This document shows, piece by piece, positions 1 to 12,370 of a DNA stretch of 64,000 nucleotides (positions are counted from its first letter, which is position 1; each line of letters starts with the position of its first letter). The stretch covers positions 412,501 to 476,500 of the forward strand of contig CAHIKZ030004540.1 of assembly GCA_903632075.3 (NCBI GenBank). Reading direction: 5' to 3'. This stretch comes from Acanthosepion pharaonis (taxonomy: Eukaryota; Mollusca; Cephalopoda; Sepiida; Sepiidae). The position numbers and the translations under genes were made by a program. Under the pieces are notes generated by a model. That model did no database searches, had not been told where the DNA came from, and saw only the letters and a program-made list of their open reading frames with translations.

Positions 1-110
1 TTCACATGTTCCATTTCTTTATTATATATGAATTGACATTGCTTCTTTGGTAAGATAGCAGAGTGGTTTCCTGTTGTCTTCAACATGGTTTTGAATTCAG
101 AGCAGTCCTC
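1..110. repeat. Reference copy of the family A unit
   Basis: This is a clean 110-bp unit to use as a yardstick. By hand count it has 39 G or C (35%), 46 T and 25 A, so the + strand is strongly T-rich, and it has no CpG. It contains ACATGT once (4-9) and GAATTC in this gaattcag sub-type (93-98). The TA core is at 20-29. On the minus strand the core contains AATAAA (complement of 18-23). Nothing in it resembles a CENP-B box or a known RNA gene, and I do not recognise it as a named satellite family. Confidence 0.93.
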
Positions 111-779
111 TTCACATGTTCCATTTCTTTATTATATATGAATTGACATTGCTTCTTTGGTAAGATAGCAGAGTGGTTTCCTGTTGTCTTCAACATGGTT
201 TTTTCAGAGCAGTCCTCTTCACATGTTCCATTTCTTTATTATATATGAATTCCTTCTTCAGTGGTTTCCTGTTGTCTTCAACATGGTTTTTTTTTCAGAG
301 CAGTCCTCTTATGTTCCATATGAATTGACATTGCTTCTTTGGTAAGATAGCAGAGTGGTTTCCTGTTGTCTTCAACATGGTTTTGAATTCAGAGCAGTCC
401 TCTTCACATGTTCCATTTCTTTATTATATATGAATTGACATTGCTTCTTTGGTAAGATAGCAGTGGTTTCCTGTTGTCTTCAACATGGTTTTGAATTCAG
501 AGCAGTCCTCTTCACATGTTCCATTTCTTTATTATATATGAATTGACATTGCTTCTTTGGTAAGATAGCAGAGTGGTTTCCTGTTGTCTTCAACATGGTT
601 TGAATTCAGAGCAGTCCTCTTCACATGTTCCATTTCTTTATTTATATTGACATTGCTTCTTTGGTAAGACATGGTTTCCTGTTGTCTTCAACATGGTTTT
701 TGAATTCAAACAGTCCTCTTCACATGTTCCATTTCTTTATTATATATGAATTGACATTGCTTCTTTGGTAAGATAGCAG

Positions 780-870
780 AGTGGTTTCCTGTTGTCTTTG
801 TTTTCTTCAACATGGTTTTGACAATTCAGTGAGCAGTCCTCTTCAGTCCTCTTCATGTTCCATTTCTTTT
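780..870. repeat. A unit with internal slippage duplications
   Basis: Within one unit the words gtctt and cagtcctctt are each doubled; the second pair is adjacent at about 833-852. The flanking units are regular, so this is a local event. Replication slippage is the simplest explanation; a consensus error in a tandem array is the alternative. Confidence 0.7.
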
Positions 871-1879
871 ATTATATATGAATTGACATTGCTTCTTTGG
901 TAAGATAGCAGAGTGGTTTCCTGTTGTCTTCAACATGGTTTTCAATTCAGAGCAGTCCTCTTCACATGTTCCATTTCTTTATTATATATGAATTGACATT
1001 GCTTCTTTGGTAAGATAGCAGAGTGGTTTCCTGTTGTCTTCAACATGGTTTTCAATTCAGAGCAGTCCTTCTTCATTTCATGTTCCATTTCTTTATTATA
1101 TATGAATGAATTGACATTGCTTCTTTGGTAAGATAGCAGAGTGGTTTCCTGTTGTCTTCAACATGGTTTCAATTCAGAACAGTCCTCTTCATGTTCCATT
1201 TCTTTATTATATATAGAATTGACATTCTTTGGTAAAAGAATAGCAGAGTGGTTTTCCTGTTGTCTTCAACATGGTTTTCAATTCAGAGCAGTCCTCTTCA
1301 CATGTTCCATTTCTTTATTATATATGAATTGACATTGCTTCTTTGGTAAGATAGCAGAGTGGTTTCCTGTTGTCTTCAACATGGTTTTCAATTCAGAGCA
1401 GTCCTCTTCACATGTTCCATTTCTTTATTATATATGAATTGACATTGCTTCTTTTGGTGAGATAGCAGTGGTTTCCTGTTGTCTTCAACATGGTTTTGAA
1501 TTCAGAGCAGTCCTCTTCACATGTTCCATTTCTTTATTATATATGAATTGACATTTCTTTGGTAAGATAGCAGAGTGGTTTCCTGTTGTCTTCAACATGG
1601 TTTTGAATTCAGAGCAGTCCTCTTCACATGTTCCATTTCTTTATTATATATGAATTGACATTGCTTCTTTTGACATTGTCTTCTTTGGTCACAAGATGAA
1701 TTGCAGAGTGGTTTCCTGTTGTCTTCAACATGGTTTTGAATTCAGAGCAGTCCTCTTCACATGTTCCATTTCTTTATTATATATGAATTGACATTGCTTC
1801 TTTGGTAAGATAGCAGAGTGGTTTCCTGTTGTCTTCAACATGGTTTTTCAATTCAAGAGCAGTCCTCTTCACATGTTCC

Positions 1880-2060
1880 ATTTCTGTTTTTTATGGTTTT
1901 ATATATGAATTGACATTGCTTCTTTGGTAAGATAGCAGTGGTGTTGTTTCCTGGTTTTCAATTGTCCTCTTCAATGTTCCATCTTTTTTATGAATTGACA
2001 TTGCTTCAGAAGCAGTCCTCTTCAACATGGTTTTTCAATTCCAGTCCTTTCATGTTTTTC
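1880..2060. repeat. Scrambled A units
   Basis: All words here belong to the A unit, but their order and copy number are wrong. The TA core is interrupted by an extra 'atggtttt', 'gtcctcttca' follows directly on a truncated 'ggttttcaatt', and 'cttcaacatgg' follows 'cagtcctc'. Regular units resume at about 2,060. The pattern suggests repeated deletions and template switches at the short T-rich words that recur inside the unit. Confidence 0.75.
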
Positions 2061-2629
2061 TTTATTATATATGAATTGACATTGCTTCTTTGGTAAGATA
2101 GCAGAGTGGTTTCCTGTTGTCTTCAACATGGTTTTCAATTCAGAGCAGTCCTCTTCACATGTTCCATTTCTTTATTATATATGAATTGACATTGCTTCTT
2201 TGGTAAGATAGCAGAGTGGTTTCCTGTTGTCTTCAACATGGTTTTGAATTCAGAGCAGTCCTCTTCACATGTTCCATTTCTTTATTATATATGAATTGAC
2301 ATTGCTTCTTTGGTAAAGATAGCAGAGTGGTTTCCTGTTGTCTTCAACATGGTTTTTTCAATTCAGAGCAGTCCTCTTCATGTTCCATTTCTTTATTTCT
2401 TTATATATGAATTGACATTGCTTCTTTGGTAAGATAGCAGAGTGGTTTCCTGTTGTCTTCAACATGGTTTTCAATTCAGAGCAGTCCTCTTCACATGTTC
2501 CATTTCTTTATTATATATGAATTGACATTGCTTCTTTGGTAAGATAGCAGAGTGGTTTCCTGTTGTCTTCAACATGGTTTTGAATTCAGAGCAGTCCTCT
2601 TCATATGTTCCATTTCTTTATTATATATG

Positions 2630-2850
2630 AATTGAATTGACATTTGCTTCTTTCATGGAGCAGTCCTCTTCACATGTTCCATTTCTTTATTATATATGAA
2701 TGACATTGCTTCTTTGGTAAGATAGCAGAGTGGTTTCCTGTTGTTTCCATGGTTTTAATTGTCCTCTTCAATGTTCCATGGTTTTGAATTTCCTGTATTC
2801 AACATGGTTTTGAAGCAGTCCTCTTCACATGTTCCATTTCTTTTTATATA
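2630..2850. repeat. Scrambled A units
   Basis: A second cluster of rearranged units. It has a duplicated 'gaatt', a jump from 'gcttcttt' to 'catggagcagtcc', and repeated 'atggtttt' words separated by fragments. Both flanks are regular A. There is no foreign sequence and no target-site duplication that would point to a mobile element. Confidence 0.7.
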
Positions 2851-5339
2851 TGAATTGACATTCTTTGGTAAGATAGCAAGTGGTTTCCTGTTGTCTTCAA
2901 CATGGTTTTGAATTCAGAGCAGTCCTCTTCACATGTTCCATTTCTTTATTATATATGAATTGACATTGCTTCTTTGGTAAGATAGCAGAGTGGTTTCCTG
3001 TTGTCTTCAACATGGTTTTGAATTCAGAGCAGTCCTCTTCACATGTTCCATTTCTTTATTATATATGAATTGACATTTGCTTCTTTGGTAAGATAGCAGA
3101 GTGGTTTCCTGTTGTCTTCAACATGGTTTTCAATTCAGAGCAGTCCTCTTCACATGTTCCATTTCTTTTATTATATATGAATTGACATTGCTTCTTTGGT
3201 AAGATAGCAGAGTGGTTTCCTGTTGTCTTCAACATGGTTTTCAATTCAGAGCAGTCCTCTTCCATTTTCTTTTTGTTCCATTTATATATGAATTCCATTT
3301 CTTTATTATATGTTGTCTTCAACATGGTTTTTGACAGTCCTCTTTATTCCATTTCTTTTGGTAAGATAGCAGAGTGGTTTCCTGTTGTCTTCAACATGGT
3401 TTTCAATTCAGAGCAGTCCTCTTCACATGTTCCATTTCTTTATTATATATGAATTGACATTGCTTCTTTGGTAAGATAGCAGAGTGGTTTCCTGTTGTCT
3501 TCAACATGGTTTTCAATTCAGAGCAGTCCTCTTCACATGTTCCATTTCTTTATTATATATGAATTGACATTGCTTCTTTGGTAAGATAGCAGAGTGGTTT
3601 CCTGTTGTCTTCAACATGGTTTTGAATTCAGAGCAGTCCTCTTCACATGTTCCATTTCTTTATTATATATGAATTGACATTGCTTCTTTGGTAAAGATAG
3701 CAGAGTGGTTTCCTGTTGTCTTCAACATGGTTTTGAATTCAGAACAGTCCTCTTCACATGTTCCATTTCTTTATTATATATGAATTGAATTGACATTGCT
3801 TCTTTGGTAAGATAGCAGAGTGGTTTCCTGTTGTCTTCAACATGGTTTTTGAATTCAGAGCAGTCCTCTTCATATTCCATTTCTTTATTATATATGAATT
3901 GACATTGCTTCTTTGGTAAAGATAGCAGAGTGGTTTCCTGTTGTCTTCAACATGGTTTTTTTTTTTCAAACAATCCTCTTTCACATGTTCCATTTCTTTT
4001 ATTATATGAATTGACATTTTCTTTTGGCCAAAGATAGTGGTTTCTGTTGTCTTCAACATGGTTTTCAATTCAGACAGTCCTCTTCACATGTTCCATTTCT
4101 TTATTATATGAATTGACATTGCTTCTTTGGTAAGATAGCAGAGTGGTTTCCTGTTGTCTTCAACATGGTTTTGAATTCAGAGCAGTCCTCTTCACATGTT
4201 CCATTTCTTTATTATATATGAATTGACATTGCTTCTTTGGTAAGATAGCAGAGTGGTTTCCTGTTGTCTTCAACATGGTTTTCAATTCAAACAGTCCTCT
4301 TCCATGTTCATTTCTTTGTATATATGAATTGACATTGCTTCTTTGGTAAGATAGCAGTGGTTCCTGTTGTCTTCAACATGGTTTTGAATTCAGTCCTCTT
4401 CATGTTCCATTTCTTTATATATGAATTGACATTGCTTCTTTGGTATAAGATAGCTTTGGAGTGGTTTCCTGTTGTCTTCAACATGGTTTTTTGAATTCAG
4501 AGCAGTCCTCTTCACATGTTCCATTTCTTTATTATATGAATTGACATTGCTTCTTTGGTAAGATAGCAGAGTGGTTTCTGTTGTCTTCAACATGGTTTTC
4601 AATTCAAGCAGTCCTCTTCACATGTTCCATTTCTTTATTATATATATGAATTGACATGGTTTTCAATTGCTTCTTTGGTATTATAAGATGACATTGCTTC
4701 TTTGGTAAGCAGAGTGGTTTCCTGTTGTCTTCAACATGGTTTTGAATTCAGAGCAGTCCTCTTCACATATTTCCATTTCTTTGTATATATGAATTGACAT
4801 TGCTTCTTTGGTAAGATAAGAGTGGTTTCCTGTTGTCTTCAACATGGTTTTCAATTCAGAGCAGTCCTCTTCATGTTCCATTTCTTTATTATATATGAAT
4901 TGACATTGCTTCTTTGGTAAGATAGCAGAGTGGTTTCCTGTTGTCTTCAACATGGTTTTGAATTCAGAGCAGTCCTCTTCACATGTTCCATTTCTTTTTA
5001 TTATATATGAATTGACATTGCTTCTTTGGTAAGATAGCAGAGTGGTTTCCTGTTGTCTTCAACATGGTTTTTCAATTCAGAGCAGTCCTCTTCATGTTCC
5101 ATTTCTTTATTATATATGAATTGACATTGCTTCTTTGGTAAGATAGCAGAGTGGTTTCCTGTTGTCTTCAACATGGTTTTTGAATTCAGAGCAGTCCTCT
5201 TCACATGTTCCATTTCTTTATTTATATGAATTGACATTGCTTCTTTTGGTAAGATAGCAGAGTGGTTTCCTGTTGTCTTCAACATGGTTTTCAATTCAGA
5301 GCAGTCCTCTTCACATGTTCCATTTCTTTATTATATATG

Positions 5340-5640
5340 AATTCTTTGGTAAAGACTTGTTGCTTCTTTGGTAAGATAGCAGTCCTTCACAACTTTATTA
5401 TATATGAAGTGGTTTCCTGTTGTCTTCAACATGGTTTTCAATTCAAACAGTCCTCTTCATGTTCCATTTCTTTTTATATATGAATTGACATTGCTTCTTT
5501 GGTAAGATAGCAGAGTGGTTTCCTGTTGTCTTCAATTCATGGTTTTGTTCCATTTCTTTATTCATTGACATTGCTTCTTTGGTAAGATCCTCTTCAACAT
5601 GGTTTTTGAATTCATGTTCCATTTCCTTTATTATATATGA
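5340..5640. repeat. Scrambled A units
   Basis: Several incomplete units occur in succession. Examples are 'ctttggtaaagac' followed by a restart of 'ttgcttctttgg', and 'cttcaattcatgg', which fuses two unit parts. Regular units flank it on both sides. I see no gene and no non-satellite insert. Confidence 0.7.
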
Positions 5641-5689
5641 ATTGACATTGCTTCTTTGGTAAGATAGCAGAGTGGTTTCCTGTTGTCTT

Positions 5690-6260
5690 CAACATGGTTT
5701 TTTGAATTCAAACAGTCCTCTTCACATATTCCATTTCTTTATTATATATGAATTGACATTGCTTCTTTGGTAAGATAGCAGAGTGGTTTCCTGTTGTCTT
5801 CAACATGGTTTTGAATTCAGAGCAGTCCTCTTCACATGTTTCCATTTCTTTATTATATATGAATTGACATTGCTTCTTTTGATAAGAGTGGTTTCCTGTT
5901 GTCTTCAACATGGTTTTGAATTCAAGCAGTCCTCTTGGTTTCCATTTCTTTATTATATATGAATTGACATTGCTTCTTTGGTAAGATACAGAGTGGTTTC
6001 CTGTTGTTTCAACATGGTTTTGAAGAGCAGTCCTCTTCATTTCCATTTCTTTATTATATATGAATTGACATTGCTTCTTTGGTAAGATAGCAAGTGGTTT
6101 CCTGTTGTCTTCAACATGGTTTTTTTGAATTCAAACAGTCCTCTTCACATATTTCCATTTCTTTATTATATATGAATTGACATTGCTTCTTTGGTAAGAT
6201 AGCAGAGTGGTTTCCTGTTGTCTTCAACATGGTTTTGAATTCAGAGCAGTCCTCTTCACA
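5690..6260. repeat. Pair of A units sharing a rare variant combination, about 423 bp apart
   Basis: The combination 'gaattcaaacagtcc' plus 'cacatattcc' or 'cacatatttcc' (instead of cacatgttcc) appears at about 5,704-5,731 and again at about 6,127-6,155. Both are preceded by an extended T run and followed by a near-consensus unit. This could be a four-unit tandem duplication. Only two diagnostic changes support it, so it is weak. Confidence 0.4.
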
Positions 6261-7009
6261 TGTTCCATTTCTTTATTATATATGAATTGACATTGCTTCT
6301 TTGGTAAGATAGCAGAGTGGTTTCCTGTTGTCTTCAACATGTTTTTTTGAATTCAGAACAGTCCTCTTCACATGTTCCATTTCTTTATTATATATGAATT
6401 GACATTGCTTCTTTGGTAAGATAGCAGAGTGGTTTCCTGTTGTCTTCAACATGGTTTTCAATTCAGAGCAGTCCTCTTCACATGTTCCATTTCTTTTATT
6501 ATATATGAATTGACATTGCTTCTTTGGTAAAAGATAGCAGAGTGGTTTCCTGTTGTCTTCAACATGGTTTTTGAATTCAGAGCAGTCCTCTTCACATGTT
6601 CCATTTCTTTATTATATATGAATTGACATTGCTTCTTTGGTAAAAGATAGCAGAGTGGTTTCCTGTTGTCTTCAACATGGTTTTCAATTCAGAGCAGTCC
6701 TCTTCACATGTTCCATTTCTTTATTATATATGAATTGACATTGCTTCTTTGGTAAGATAGCAGAGTGGTTTCCTGTTGTCTTCAACATGGTTTTTTGAAT
6801 TCAGAGCAGTCCTCTTCACATGTTCCATTTTTTTATTATATATGAATTGACATTGCTTCTTTGGTAAGATAGCAGAGTGGTTTCCTGTTGTCTTCAACAT
6901 GGTTTTCAATTCAGAGCAGTCCTCTTCACATGTTCCATTTCTTTTATTATATATGAATTGACATTGCTTCTTTGGTAAGATAGCAGAGTGGTTTCCTGTT
7001 GTCTTCAAC

Positions 7010-7580
7010 ATGGTTTTCAATTGGTTTTCAATTCAGACATTGCTTCAGTTTTCCTCTTCACATGGTTTTCAATTCAGAGCAGTTCCATTTCTTTCTTTAT
7101 ATATGAATTGACATTGCTTCTTTGGTAAGATAGCAGAGTGGTTTCCTGTTGTCTTCAACATGGTTTTTCAATTCAGAGCAGTCCTCTTCATGTTCCATTT
7201 CTTTATTATATATGAATTGACATTGCTTCTTTGGTAAAGATAGCAGAGTGGTTTCCTGTTGTCTTCAACACAATTCAAACAGGTTTTGAATTCAGTGGTT
7301 TCCTATTGTCTTCAACATGGTTTCAATTCAGTCCTCTTCACATGTTCCATTTCTTTTTATATATGAATTGACATTGCTTCTTTGGTAAAGATAGCAGAGT
7401 GGTTCCTGTTGTCTTCAACATGGTTTTTGAATTCAAACAGTCCTCTTCACATGTTCCATTTCTTTATTATATATGAATGGTTTCCTGTTGTCTTCAACAT
7501 GGTTTTGAATTCAGGCAGTCCTCTTCATGTTTCATTTCTATATGGTAAGATTGCTTCTTTGGTAAAGACAGAGTGGTTTC
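7010..7580. repeat. Cluster of scrambled and shortened A units
   Basis: Three disturbed patches (about 7,015-7,090, 7,260-7,335 and 7,480-7,575) alternate with normal units. The words ggttttcaattcag and cttcaacatgg are repeated out of order. All material is recognisable as A. Confidence 0.7.
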
Positions 7581-8019
7581 CTGTTGTCTTCAACATGGTT
7601 TTCAATTCAGAGCAGTCCTCTTCACATGTTCCATTTCTTTATTATATATGAATTGACATTGCTTCTTTGGTAAGATAGCAGAGTGGTTTCCTGTTGTCTT
7701 CAACATGGTTTTCAATTCAGAGCAGTCCTCTTCACATCTTCCATTTCTTTATTATATATGAATTGACATTGCTTCTTTGGTAAGATAGCAGAGTGGTTTC
7801 CTGTTGTCTTCAACATGGTTTTCAATTCAGAGCAGTCCTCTTCACATGTTCCATTTCTTTATTATATATGAATTGACATTTCTTTGGTTCTTTGGTCAAG
7901 ATAGCAGAGTGGTTTCCTGTTTGTCTTTCAACATGGTTTCAATTCAGAGCAGTCCTCTTCACATGTTCCATTTTCTTTTTTATATATGAATTGACATTGC
8001 TTCTTTGGTAAGATAGCAG

Positions 8020-8650
8020 AGTGGTTTCTTCAACATGGTTTGTTGTCTTCAACATTTTTCTTTATTATATTTTGAATTCAAACAGTTTCCTCTTCACATG
8101 TTCCATTTCATGTTCCATTTTTTATATATGAATTGACATTGCTTCTTTGGTAAGATAGCAGAGTGTTGTTTCCATGGTTTGAATTCAGAGCAGTCCTCTT
8201 CATGTTCCATTTCTTTATTTTTGAATTCTTTGGTAAGATAGCAATGGTTTCCTGTTGTCTTCAACATGGTTTTCAATTGTCCTCTTCCATTTCCATTTTT
8301 TATTATATATGAATTGACATTGCTTCTTTGGTAAAAGATAGCAGAGTGGTTTCCTGTTGTCTTCAACATGGTTTTGAATTCAGAGCAGTCCTCTTCACAT
8401 GTTCCATTTCTTTTTATATATGAATTGACATTGCTTCTTTGGTAAAGATAGCAGAGTGGTTTCCTGTTGTCTTCAACATGGTTTTGAATTCAGAGCAGTC
8501 CTCTTCACATGTTCCATTTCTTTTATTATATATGAATTGACATTTGCTTCTTTGGTAAGATAGCAGAGTGGTTTCCTGTTGTCTTCAACAATTCATGGTT
8601 TTTCTTTATTATATATGAATTGAATTGCTTCTTTGGTAAAGATAGCAGTG
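8020..8650. repeat. Strongly scrambled A segment
   Basis: Units at 8,020-8,300 and 8,590-8,650 are broken into 10-25-bp words joined in abnormal order, for example 'gtttcttcaacatgg' and 'atttcatgttcc'. Normal units lie between and after them. No open frame or foreign sequence is visible. Confidence 0.7.
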
Positions 8651-11600
8651 GTTCCTGTTGTCTTCAACATGGTTTTCAATTCAGAGCAGTCCTCTTCTTT
8701 TCCATTTCTTTATATATGAATTGACATTGCTTCTTTGGTAAGATAGCAGAGTGGTTTCCTGTTGTCTTCAACATGGTTTTTCAATTCAAACAGTCCTCTT
8801 CACATGTTCCATTTCTTTATTATATATGAATTGACATTGCTTCTTTGGTAAGATAGCGTATATAGAAGTGGTTTCCTGTTGTCTTCAACATGGTTTTCAA
8901 TTCAGAAACAGTCCTCTTCACATGTTCCATTTCTTTATTATATAATTTCTTCTTTGGTAAGATAGCAGAGTGGTTTCCCTGTTGTCCATGGTTTTCAATT
9001 CAAGAGCAGTCCTCTTCATGTTCATTTCTTTATTATATATGAATTGACATTTGCTTCTTTGGTAAGATAGCAAGTGGTTTCCTGTTGTCTTCAACATGGT
9101 TTTTCAATTCAGAGCAGTCCTCTTCACATGTTCCATTTCTTTATTATATGAATTGACATTGCTTCTTTGGTATAGTGGTTTCCTGTTGACATGGTTTTCA
9201 ATTCGAGCAGTCCTCTTCATGTTCCATTTCTTTATTAATGATATTGCTTCTTTGGTAAGAGTGGTTTCCTGTTGTCTTCAACATGGTTTTTCAGAATTCA
9301 GAGCAGTCCTCTTCACATGTTCCATTTCATTTATTATATATGAATTGACATTGCTTCTTTGGTAAAGATAGCAGAGTGGTTTCCTGTTGTCTTCAACATG
9401 GTTTTCAATTCAGTCCTCTTCAGTTCCATTTCTTTATATATATGAATTGACATTGCTTCTTTGGTAAGATAGCAGTGGTTCCTGTTGTCTTCAACATGGT
9501 TTTTCAATTCAGAGCAGTCCTCTTCACATGTTCCATTTCTTTATTATATGAATTGACATTGCTTCTTTGGTAAGATAGTTTCTAGAGTGGTTTCCTGTTG
9601 TCTTCAACATGGTTTTCAAATTCAGAGCAGTCCTCTTCACATGTTCCATTTCTTTATTATATATGAATTGACATTGCTTCTTTGGTAAGATAGCAGAGTG
9701 GTTTCCTGTTGTCTTCAACATGGTTTTCAATTCAGAGCAGTCCTCACATGTTCCATTTCTTTATTATATATGAATTGACATTGCTTCTTTGGTAAGATAG
9801 TGGTTTCCTGTTGTCTTCAACATGTCCTTTTCAATTCAAACAGTCCTCTTCATGTTCCATTTCTTTATTATATATGAATTGACATTGCTTCTTTGGTAAG
9901 ATAGCAGAGTGGTTTCCTGTTGTCTTCAACATGGTTTTCAATTCAGAGCAGTCCTCTTCACATGTTCCATTTCTTTATTATATATGAATTGACATTGCTT
10001 CTTTGGTAAGATAGCAGAGTGGTTTCCTGTTGTCTTCAACATGGTTTTCAATTCAGAGTCCTCTTCATGTTCATTTCCTCTTCTTTGGTAAGATACATGT
10101 CTTCCATTTCTTTATTATATATGAATTGACATTGCTTCTTTGGTAAAGATAGCAGAGTGGTTTCTGTTGTCTTCAACATGGTTTTGAATTCAGAGCAGTC
10201 CTCTTCACATGTTCCATTTCTTTATTATATATGAATTGACATTGCTTCTTTGGTAAGATAGCAGAGTGGTTTCCTGTTGTCTTCAACATGGTTTTGAATT
10301 CAGAGCAGTCCTCTTCACATGTTCCATTTCTTTGTATATATGAATTGACATTGCTTCTTTGGTAAGATAGCAGAGTGGTTTCCTGTTGTCTTCAACATGG
10401 TTTTGAATTCAGAGAGCAGTCCTCTTCATGTTCCATTTCTTTATTATATATGAATTGACATTGCTTCTTTGGTAAGATAGCAATTGGTTTCCTGTTGTCT
10501 TAACATGGTTTTCAATTCAGACAGTCCTCTTCACATGTTCCATTTCTTTATTATATATGAATTGACATTGCTTCTTTGGTAAGATAGCAGTGGTTTCTGT
10601 TGTCTTCAACATGGTTTTTCAATTCAGAGCAGTCCTCTTCACATGTTCCATTTCTTTATTATATATGAATTGACATTGCTTCTTTGGTAAGATAGCAGAG
10701 TGGTTTCCTGTTGTCTTCAACATGGTTTTCAATTCAGAGCAGTCCTCTTCATGTTCCATTTCTTTATTATATGAATTGACATTGCTTCTTTGGTAAGATA
10801 GAGTGGTTTCCTGTTGTCTTCAACATGGGTTTGAATTGCTTCTTTGGTAAGAGCAGTGGTTCCTGTTGTCTTCAACATGGTTTTTCAATTCAGAGCAGTC
10901 CTCTTCACATGTTCCATTTCTTTATATATGAATTGACATTGCTTCTTTGGCAGAGTGGTTTTCTGTTGAACATGGTTTCAATTCAACTCTTCACATGTTC
11001 CCTTCACATATTCCATTTTCTTTATGGTTTTATATATGAATTGATATTGCTTCTTTGGTAAGATAACAGAGTGGTTTCCTGTTGTCTTCAACATGGTTTT
11101 TGAATTCAAACAGTCCTCTTCACATGTTCCATTTCTTTATTATATATGAATTGACATTGCTTCTTTGGTAAGATAGCAGAGTGGTTTCTGTTGTCTTCAA
11201 CATGGTTTTCAATTCAGAGCAGTCCTCTTCATGTTCCATTTTCTTTATTATATATGAATTGACATTGCTTCTTTGGTAAGATAGCAGAGTGGTTTCCTGT
11301 TGTCTTCAACATGGTTTTCAATTCAGAGCAGTCCTCTTCACATGTTCCATTTTCTTTATTATATATGAATTGACATTGCTTCTTTGGTAAGATAGCAGAG
11401 TGGTTTCCTGTTGTCTTCAACATGGTTTTCAATTCAGAGCAGTCCTCTTCACATGTTCCATTTCTTTATTATATATGAATTGACATTTGCTTCTTTGGTA
11501 AAGATAGCAGAGTGGTTTCCTGTTGTCTTCAACATGGTTTTCAATTCAGAGCAGTCCTCTTCACATATTTCCATTTCTTTATTATATATGGTTTTTTCAA

Positions 11601-12084
11601 TTCAGACATTTGTTCCATTTTTTTATATATTTGGTAAGATAGCAGAGTGGTTTCCTCTTGTCTTCAACATGGGTTTTGAATTCAGAACAGTCCTCTTCAT
11701 GTTCCATTTCTTTATTATATATGAATTGACATTGCTTCTTTGGTAAAATATAGCAGAGTGGTTTCCTGTTGTCTTCAACATGGTTTTCAATTCAGAGCAG
11801 TCCTCTTCACATGTTCCATTTCTTTATTATATATGAATTGACATTTATTCTTTGGTAAGATAGCAGAGTGGTTTCCTGTTGTCTTCAACATGGTTTTGAA
11901 TTCAGAGCAGTCCTCTTCACATGTTCCATTTCTTTATTATATATGAATTGACATTGCTTCTTTGGTAAGATAGCAGAGTGGTTTCCTGTTGTCTTCAACA
12001 TGGTTTTCAATTCAAAGCAGTCCTCTTCATGTTCCCATTTCTTTATTATATATGAATTGACATTGCTTCTTTGGTAAGATAGCA

Positions 12085-12370
12085 AGTGGTTTCAACATGT
12101 TTTCTTCAACATGGTTTTTCAATTCATTTCAGTTGGACACTTCTTTTCTTTTATTTTAATGAATTGACACAGCTTCTTTGGTAAGATAGCAGAGTGCTGT
12201 CTTCAACATGGTTTTTGAATTCAGAGCAGTCCTCTTCACATGTTCCATTTCTTTATTATATATGAATTGACATTTGCTTCTTTGGTAAACATACCTTTAA
12301 TGGTTTTTTGTCTTCAACATGGTTTTTCAATTCAGTCCTCATGTTCATTTCTTTATTTATATTCCATTTC
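12085..12370. repeat. Scrambled and diverged A units
   Basis: The segment includes words that are rare elsewhere in the left array ('cagttggacac', 'gacacagcttc', 'acataccttt') together with normal A words. Some of this looks like point divergence and not only rearrangement. Clean units resume by 12,370. Confidence 0.65.
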
